From Taklimakanibacter albus (GTDB lineage Bacteria > Pseudomonadota > Alphaproteobacteria > Rhizobiales > Aestuariivirgaceae), in assembly GCF_016595235.1 (NCBI RefSeq), contig NZ_JAENHL010000007.1, forward strand, positions 1,865,943 through 1,929,942: a DNA stretch of 64,000 nt. Direction: 5' to 3'. The translations under genes were made by a program, and so were the position numbers. Positions 59,881-64,000 of this stretch are shown piece by piece. The notes under the pieces are model-generated. The model searched no databases. It saw only the letters and a program-made list of their open reading frames with translations, and was not told the DNA's origin. The stretch's first letter is position 1. Each line of letters begins with the position of its first letter.

Positions 59881-60758
59881 ACGACATCATCGATATCGTC
59901 GCGCGTCTGCGCGAGCGCTCCGAGGACGGCTCCAAATCCGACCGCCGCCTGGCGCAGCTCATTCTCGACGATATCGATTTCGCCTCCAAGGCGGCGATCG
60001 CCGACCTCGCCGCCCGCGCCGAGGTGAGCGAGCCGACGGTGACGCGCTTCTGCCGGGGTCTCGGCTGCGAAGGCACCCGCGATTTCAAGTTCAAGCTCGC
60101 CCAGGCTTTGGCGGTCGGCGCCCTCTATCTCAATCCGGTGCCGCTCAACCGCGACGCCCGCGAAGAGCGCACCTTGCAGGCGATCTGCGACGGCGCCGTC
60201 TCGGCCATCGAGAAGCTCAAGCCCACCCTCGATATCGGCGCCATCGCCGAATTGAGCGCCAAGATCACCGAGAGCCCGCATGTGCTGATCTACGGCTCGG
60301 GCGGCATTTCCTCGATGATGGCGGTGGAACTGCAGAACCGCCTGTTCCGCTTCCGCATCAACGCCGTCTCGCATATAGACGGCCAGATGCAGCGCATGAC
60401 CTCGGCCGTCGCCGACAAATCGACCCTCGTCATCGGCTTCTCGGTGTCGGGTTACGCCCGTTCCGTGGTCGATGCGGTGATGGTGGCCCGCCAATATGGC
60501 GCGCACACGGCTGCCGTCACCGCTCAACCCTCGGCGCTGGCCGAGGCGGCGCATATCGTGGTGCCGTTCCAGACCTATGAGGACAGCCACATCTACAAGC
60601 CGACCTCGTCGCGCTACGCCCTCCTCGCCATCGTCGACATCATCGCCACCATGGTCGCCGAGAATATGGGCCCGCGCGTCATCGAGGGCATGCGCCGCAT
60701 CAAGCAGAGCCTCAACACGCTGAAGGTCGACGATCCGCGTCTGCCGCTCGGCGACTAA
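59877..60758 (+). CDS. MurR/RpiR family transcriptional regulator
   Basis: The 293-residue regulator has an N-terminal HTH_6 domain (A-A-I-A-D-L-A-A-R-A-E-V-S-E-P-T-V-T-R-F, about 40-60) and a C-terminal SIS domain (V-L-I-Y-G-S-G-G-I-S-S and V-I-G-F-S-V-S-G) that should bind a sugar phosphate. The start is GTG 59877, overlapping the ATPase stop by 4 bases. It likely controls both arms of the locus through the 57778-58042 region. Confidence 0.92.
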   Translation: MNDIIDIVARLRERSEDGSKSDRRLAQLILDDIDFASKAAIADLAARAEVSEPTVTRFCRGLGCEGTRDFKFKLAQALAVGALYLNPVPLNRDAREERTLQAICDGAVSAIEKLKPTLDIGAIAELSAKITESPHVLIYGSGGISSMMAVELQNRLFRFRINAVSHIDGQMQRMTSAVADKSTLVIGFSVSGYARSVVDAVMVARQYGAHTAAVTAQPSALAEAAHIVVPFQTYEDSHIYKPTSSRYALLAIVDIIATMVAENMGPRVIEGMRRIKQSLNTLKVDDPRLPLGD

Positions 60759-60784
60759 CCATCCGATAATACAGGGAGAGAAAA

Positions 60785-61279
60785 ATGGACTACACGAAGA
60801 ACCCCTTTGCGCCGAACGACACCGACCGGCATCAGATCTGGGCCATGCTGGTCGAGCGCGACATCGACGCGTTCATCGCCGCCGACTGGTCGAAGCACGG
60901 CCCTGATTTCCATGCCGAATCCTTCTTCGGCGTGAATGCGCACAAATCCGAGCTGCCCGACAGCTGGCGGCTCGATTTCCCCAATCTCGACGCCTATCGC
61001 GACGAATGGCTGCGCCAGGCCGCCGCCACCGCCAAGGTCGAATATGCCGAGCCTTTGCGCGAGGCCTTGTTCCGCGCCACCAATATGCGCGACATCGACA
61101 TCGCCGGCGACCGCGCCGTCTGCCACAAGAAATTCGACGGCGTCGTCGCCCGGGCCGATGGCGGCCAGGACGTGCTGAGCTGGCAGACGCTCTATTTCTG
61201 CGGCCGCTTCAACGGCGTGTGGAAGATGACCGGCTTCGTCGGCTACATGCCCTTCCCGATGGGCAAGGCGAGAACGTAA
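60785..61279 (+). CDS. NTF2/SnoaL-like small protein of unknown function
   Basis: The 164-residue soluble protein has an N-terminal W-A-M-L-V-E-R-D-I-D-A-F-I-A-A-D-W helix and a C-terminal sheet pattern (V-L-S-W-Q-T-L-Y-F-C-G-R-F-N-G-V-W-K-M-T-G) like SnoaL/NTF2-fold proteins. A GGGAGAG site lies just before ATG 60785. It is 26 bases after the RpiR gene and may belong to the same operon. No catalytic function is assigned. Confidence 0.65.
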   Translation: MDYTKNPFAPNDTDRHQIWAMLVERDIDAFIAADWSKHGPDFHAESFFGVNAHKSELPDSWRLDFPNLDAYRDEWLRQAAATAKVEYAEPLREALFRATNMRDIDIAGDRAVCHKKFDGVVARADGGQDVLSWQTLYFCGRFNGVWKMTGFVGYMPFPMGKART

Positions 61280-61285
61280 CCCTAT

Positions 61286-61389
61286 CCGTCACCCCGGCGA
61301 AAGCCGGGGCCCATTAAATTTCCGCCACGCGGGCAGTGCCGCCCATATTGCACTTATTCATTGGGCCCCGGCTTTCGCCGGGGTGACGG
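61286..61389. repeat. Perfect 28-base inverted repeat
   Basis: The 28-base arms 61286-61313 and 61362-61389 are exact reverse complements. Each arm also holds its own CCCCGGC-GAAA-GCCGGGG hairpin. The 48-base centre has no gene. It separates two convergent genes and may be a bidirectional terminator or a mobile palindromic (REP-like) element. Confidence 0.85.
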
Positions 61390-61394
61390 TCCTT

Positions 61395-62501
61395 CTACTG
61401 CACCAATCCCCGCGCATCGACCTTGACGGCGCCCAGCACCTCATCGCCGCGCACGAAGACGACGCGGTTGAAGAGATTGGTCACCGGGCAGACATGGTTG
61501 GGCGTGATGCGCACCAGATCGCCGACCCTTGGCTTCTCCGCGACATTCGAAATATCGAGGAAGCCATGCTCCTCGCTGGTCGCATAGATTTGCGCTTTGC
61601 CCAGCGCATGGACGACGCCATAACCTTGCAGGCCCAGAAGATCGCTGGTCAGCGACTTGCTGCCGGCATCGATCATGGCGCGCTGATCCGTCGGCCGGCT
61701 CACCACCGTGGCGAGCACATTGAGCGCGCAATCCTCGTAAGTGCAGGTGCCGCGCTCGGCGAGCGAGCGGTCGAAATAGATATAGGTGCCGGCGCGATAT
61801 TCGGTGGGGACCGCGAGCCCCTCGTCCTTCCACATATCAGGCGAGCCGCCGGTGCTGATCACCTTCGTCGCGAGCCCGGCTTCCGCGGCCCGTTCGCGCG
61901 CCGCGACCAGAAAGGCCTCGGTTTCCCGGCGCTGGCCAGGCGCCGCATAGGTCATCAGGCCGCCATAGGAGAGACCTTTGGTCCGCTCGATCGCCTTGGC
62001 CAACGCGGCCGCGGCCTCCGGTGACTGCACGCCATTGCGCTTGGCGCCGGTATCACATTCGACCAGCACCGCGATGTCGCGGCCCGCCGCGACGCCGGCG
62101 CGGCCGAGGCCTTCGAGCAGCGCCTCATTGTCGGCGACCACCGAAATGTCGCTGCGTTTGGCGAGATCGGCGAGGCGCTTCAGCTTATGCTCGCCCACCA
62201 CATTGAAAGTCAGCAGCATGTCGCGGATGCCGGCATCGGCCATGACTTCCGCCTCGCCGAGCTTCTGCACCGTGATGCCCTTGGCGCCCAGCGCCAGCTG
62301 GTATTTGGCCAGCGGCACCAGCTTGTGGGTCTTGATATGGGGCCGGTTGGCGATTCCGAGCTTGTCGCAGCGCGCCTGCCAGCGCTTGAGATTGCGGTCG
62401 ACGACGTCGATGTCGATGACGGGCGTCGGCGTCTCCAGATCCGCGATCTTCTTGCCCACCGATTCGAAACGGAAAAAGCTGGTGATGTCCTTGCTGCTCA
62501 T
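61395..62501 (-). CDS. D-serine dehydratase / D-threonine aldolase family PLP enzyme
   Basis: The 368-residue fold type III (alanine-racemase-like) enzyme has the PLP lysine motif R-P-H-I-K-T-H-K with Lys57. The C-terminal metal motif is P-N-H-V-C-P (His336, Cys338). The H-x-C pair is that of zinc-dependent D-serine dehydratase (Dsd1), whereas D-threonine aldolases usually have H-x-D. It thus probably acts on a D-3-hydroxyamino acid, perhaps by dehydration. It lies between the sugar-uptake locus and rhamnose isomerase. Confidence 0.85.
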   Translation of the reverse strand: MSSKDITSFFRFESVGKKIADLETPTPVIDIDVVDRNLKRWQARCDKLGIANRPHIKTHKLVPLAKYQLALGAKGITVQKLGEAEVMADAGIRDMLLTFNVVGEHKLKRLADLAKRSDISVVADNEALLEGLGRAGVAAGRDIAVLVECDTGAKRNGVQSPEAAAALAKAIERTKGLSYGGLMTYAAPGQRRETEAFLVAARERAAEAGLATKVISTGGSPDMWKDEGLAVPTEYRAGTYIYFDRSLAERGTCTYEDCALNVLATVVSRPTDQRAMIDAGSKSLTSDLLGLQGYGVVHALGKAQIYATSEEHGFLDISNVAEKPRVGDLVRITPNHVCPVTNLFNRVVFVRGDEVLGAVKVDARGLVQ

Positions 62502-62533
62502 TTTCTTATCCTCTATGCGGCCCGAGGCTTTTA

Positions 62534-62562
62534 GAGCATTTCGGCGCAGCAGGGAAATGCTC
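62534..62562 (-). terminator. Stem-loop at the end of the rhamnose isomerase gene
   Basis: Perfect 9-base arms GAGCATTTC/GAAATGCTC (62534-62542, 62554-62562) overlap the isomerase stop codon. In the coding direction TAAAAGCC follows, so a strict T-run is missing. A separation role between the two genes is plausible. Confidence 0.45.
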
Positions 62563-63853
62563 AGACGATTCCGGCTGATGCCGTGCCGCTATCAGGCCGC
62601 TCCTCGGCCTTATGCCGGCGGTAGCCTGACGCCCGGTAGGTGGCGATCGGATCGATGGCGCCGCTCTTGCGCCGCCGGGCTTCCGCCAGGACGGGCGACA
62701 CATCGGTGACGAAGGCCTGCTTGACGAGGAGATGGCCGCCCAGCACATCGCTTTCCGCTTGCACGGCAGCGAGCACCGCGCGGTCGATGAGCGAGGCCTG
62801 CACATAGGCGCGTTGGATCTCGTTGGCCGACTGGATCAGGCTTTCGATCGGATCGGTGACATTGTGCGACTGGTCGATCATATAGGCCGGGTTGAAGCCC
62901 GGTGCCTTGCGCAATTCGGCATCGACCAGCTCATTGAAGACCAGGAACAGGCGGAACGGATCGACCGAGCCCGAATCGAGATCGTCATCGCCATATTTGG
63001 AATCGTTGAAATGGAAGCCGGCGAGCTTCTGCGCCCGGATGAGCCGCGCCACGATCTGCTCGATATTGGTGTTGGGCGCGTGATGGCCGAGATCGACCAG
63101 GCATTTGGCCTTGGGCCCCAATTCGCTCGCCGCCATGAAGCTCGAGCCCCAGTCGGAGATCACGGTCGAATAGAAGGCCGGCTCATAGAGCTTGTGCTCG
63201 AGGAACACCGACCAGTCCTTGGGCAGCGCGTCATAGATCTCTCTGAGCGACGCCATGTAACGATCGAAGGCGGCATTGAGATTGGACTGGCCGGGGAAGT
63301 TCGAGCCGTCGGCGATCCATACGGTGAGCGCTGACGAGCCGAGTTTGCGGCCGATCTCGATACATTCGAGATTGTGTTCGACCGCCTGGGCCCGCGTGCC
63401 CGGATCGGCATGGGTGAGCGAGCCGAATTTATAGGAGAGCTTCTGGCCCTTGGCATCCTGGAAGCTGTTGGAATTCACCGCGTCGAAGGTGAGATCATGC
63501 GAGGCCGCCTTTTGGCGCAGCGCACTGTAGTCGTCGACCTTGTCCCACGGAATATGCGGCGAGACCGTCGGCGTCACCCGGCCGAGCTGATGGATGACGC
63601 CGCAATCATCGATCTTGTCGAAGACGTTGCGCGGCTCGCCCGGCCCCGGAAAGCGGGCGAAGCGGGTACCGCCGGTGCCCACGCCCCAGCTCGGCACCGC
63701 CACCGCATAGGCCATGGCCCGCGCCGTCATCTTTTCGATATCGACGCCGCGCCGCTCGAGCTGCCGCCCGAGCGCCGCATAATCTTCCGCCAATGCCGCT
63801 TCCGCTTTGCGGTTCTGCGCGCCGATGAAGTCGGCGGATATGGAAAAGGTCAT
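62561..63853 (-). CDS. rhaI: L-rhamnose isomerase, rhizobial/Pseudomonas stutzeri type
   Basis: The 430-residue TIM-barrel isomerase converts L-rhamnose to L-rhamnulose. Metal and substrate residues are visible in V-F-L-E-H-K-L-Y-E-P (glutamate), C-L-V-D-L-G-H-H-A-P (aspartate, histidine) and F-H-F-N-D-S-K-Y-G-D-D-D (aspartates), as in RhaI rather than E. coli RhaA. The G-W/P-S-W-G-V-G-T-G-G-T-R-F segment near 55-67 is family-typical. Partner genes such as rhaD would lie upstream beyond the window end. Confidence 0.92.
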   Translation of the reverse strand: MTFSISADFIGAQNRKAEAALAEDYAALGRQLERRGVDIEKMTARAMAYAVAVPSWGVGTGGTRFARFPGPGEPRNVFDKIDDCGVIHQLGRVTPTVSPHIPWDKVDDYSALRQKAASHDLTFDAVNSNSFQDAKGQKLSYKFGSLTHADPGTRAQAVEHNLECIEIGRKLGSSALTVWIADGSNFPGQSNLNAAFDRYMASLREIYDALPKDWSVFLEHKLYEPAFYSTVISDWGSSFMAASELGPKAKCLVDLGHHAPNTNIEQIVARLIRAQKLAGFHFNDSKYGDDDLDSGSVDPFRLFLVFNELVDAELRKAPGFNPAYMIDQSHNVTDPIESLIQSANEIQRAYVQASLIDRAVLAAVQAESDVLGGHLLVKQAFVTDVSPVLAEARRRKSGAIDPIATYRASGYRRHKAEERPDSGTASAGIV

Positions 63854-63871
63854 GACGCCTCCAGTAATTCC

Positions 63872-63894
63872 CCTCTCCCCCTGCGGGGGAGAGG
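63872..63894. repeat. C/G-rich stem-loop (family C, copy 2)
   Basis: Arms CCTCTCCCCC/GGGGGAGAGG (63872-63881, 63885-63894) around TGC match copy 1 at 56505. It opens a composite palindromic element continuing to the window end. Confidence 0.7.
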
Positions 63895-63900
63895 AAGGGG

Positions 63901-63991
63901 CCCATTGCGAAGCAATGGGAAGGTGAGGGGGAACCAGTCTCGCAACCTCTTCCGAGATACATCCATAGGCAATGCCGGTTCCCCCTCACCC
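63901..63991. repeat. Composite palindromic element continuing past the window
   Basis: CCCATTGC/GCAATGGG (63901-63908, 63912-63919) forms a hairpin, and GGTGAGGGGGAACC (63922-63935) pairs perfectly with GGTTCCCCCTCACC (63978-63991). The following CTGCCCTCTC looks like the start of another family C arm, so the element is cut by the window end. It lies in the upstream region of rhaI. Confidence 0.65.
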
Positions 63992-64000
63992 TGCCCTCTC

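Overview
The window is GC-rich chromosomal DNA from an alphaproteobacterium, most likely of the order Hyphomicrobiales (Rhizobiales). Support for this comes from the rhizobial-type L-rhamnose isomerase, several Tat- and ABC-dependent sugar or polyol uptake loci, OpgC, a two-ATPase (GlpS/GlpT-like) polyol transporter and short palindromic intergenic elements of the kind common in this order. Genus cannot be resolved. I see no rRNA, tRNA, CRISPR array, insertion sequence or prophage. Gene density is high and no gene-free stretch exceeds 300 bases.

Layout. 1-5.1 kb holds single genes: the 3' end of aconitase, a DUF1223 protein, a tandem universal stress protein, a HAD phosphatase, an orphan HigA-like antitoxin, an EamA exporter and a GNAT acetyltransferase. 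5.4-17.1 kb is one minus-strand polyol/carbohydrate locus: SorC-type regulator, binding protein, two permeases, two different ATPases, FGGY kinase, hydroxyacid dehydrogenase, GlpD-like dehydrogenase and class II aldolase. 17.2-22.7 kb is an amino-sugar (GlcNAc-type) operon: kinase, GntR regulator, SIS deaminase/isomerase, NagA and a PP2C-like phosphatase. Its genes are joined by 4-base overlaps and preceded by an array of four operator half-sites; an SDR gene diverges from it.

22.7-37.0 kb is an envelope-glycan and cyclic-nucleotide region. It holds UDP-glucose dehydrogenase, a DUF3095 protein, four glycosyltransferases, a polysaccharide deacetylase-like protein, a metallo-beta-lactamase-fold hydrolase, an adenylate cyclase with an SDH-like membrane part and a [2Fe-2S] domain, a stand-alone cyclic-nucleotide-binding protein and a 909-residue ABC exporter whose nucleotide-binding domain has lost its catalytic motifs and gained an internally repeated insertion. 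The last four genes, read as one unit, are the best candidate here for an undescribed signalling/export system.

37.1-47.2 kb has a peptide/oligosaccharide-type ABC importer downstream of a secreted polysaccharide lyase, a second class III cyclase and an FkbM methyltransferase. 46.3-52.8 kb has DUF1444, an acyl-CoA ligase, a small secreted protein, OpgC, a Sel1-repeat protein with a ThiE-like protein, and an antitoxin next to a frameshifted RelE/HigB-type toxin. 52.9-60.8 kb is another MalK-type sugar uptake locus with an M81 peptidase, RidA, an SDR and an RpiR regulator. The window closes with an NTF2-like protein, a D-serine dehydratase/D-threonine aldolase-family enzyme and rhamnose isomerase.

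Many operons are compact, with ATGA overlaps. Three to four families of intergenic palindromes punctuate the gene borders, and in both MalK-type loci a stem-loop lies between the binding-protein gene and the first permease.
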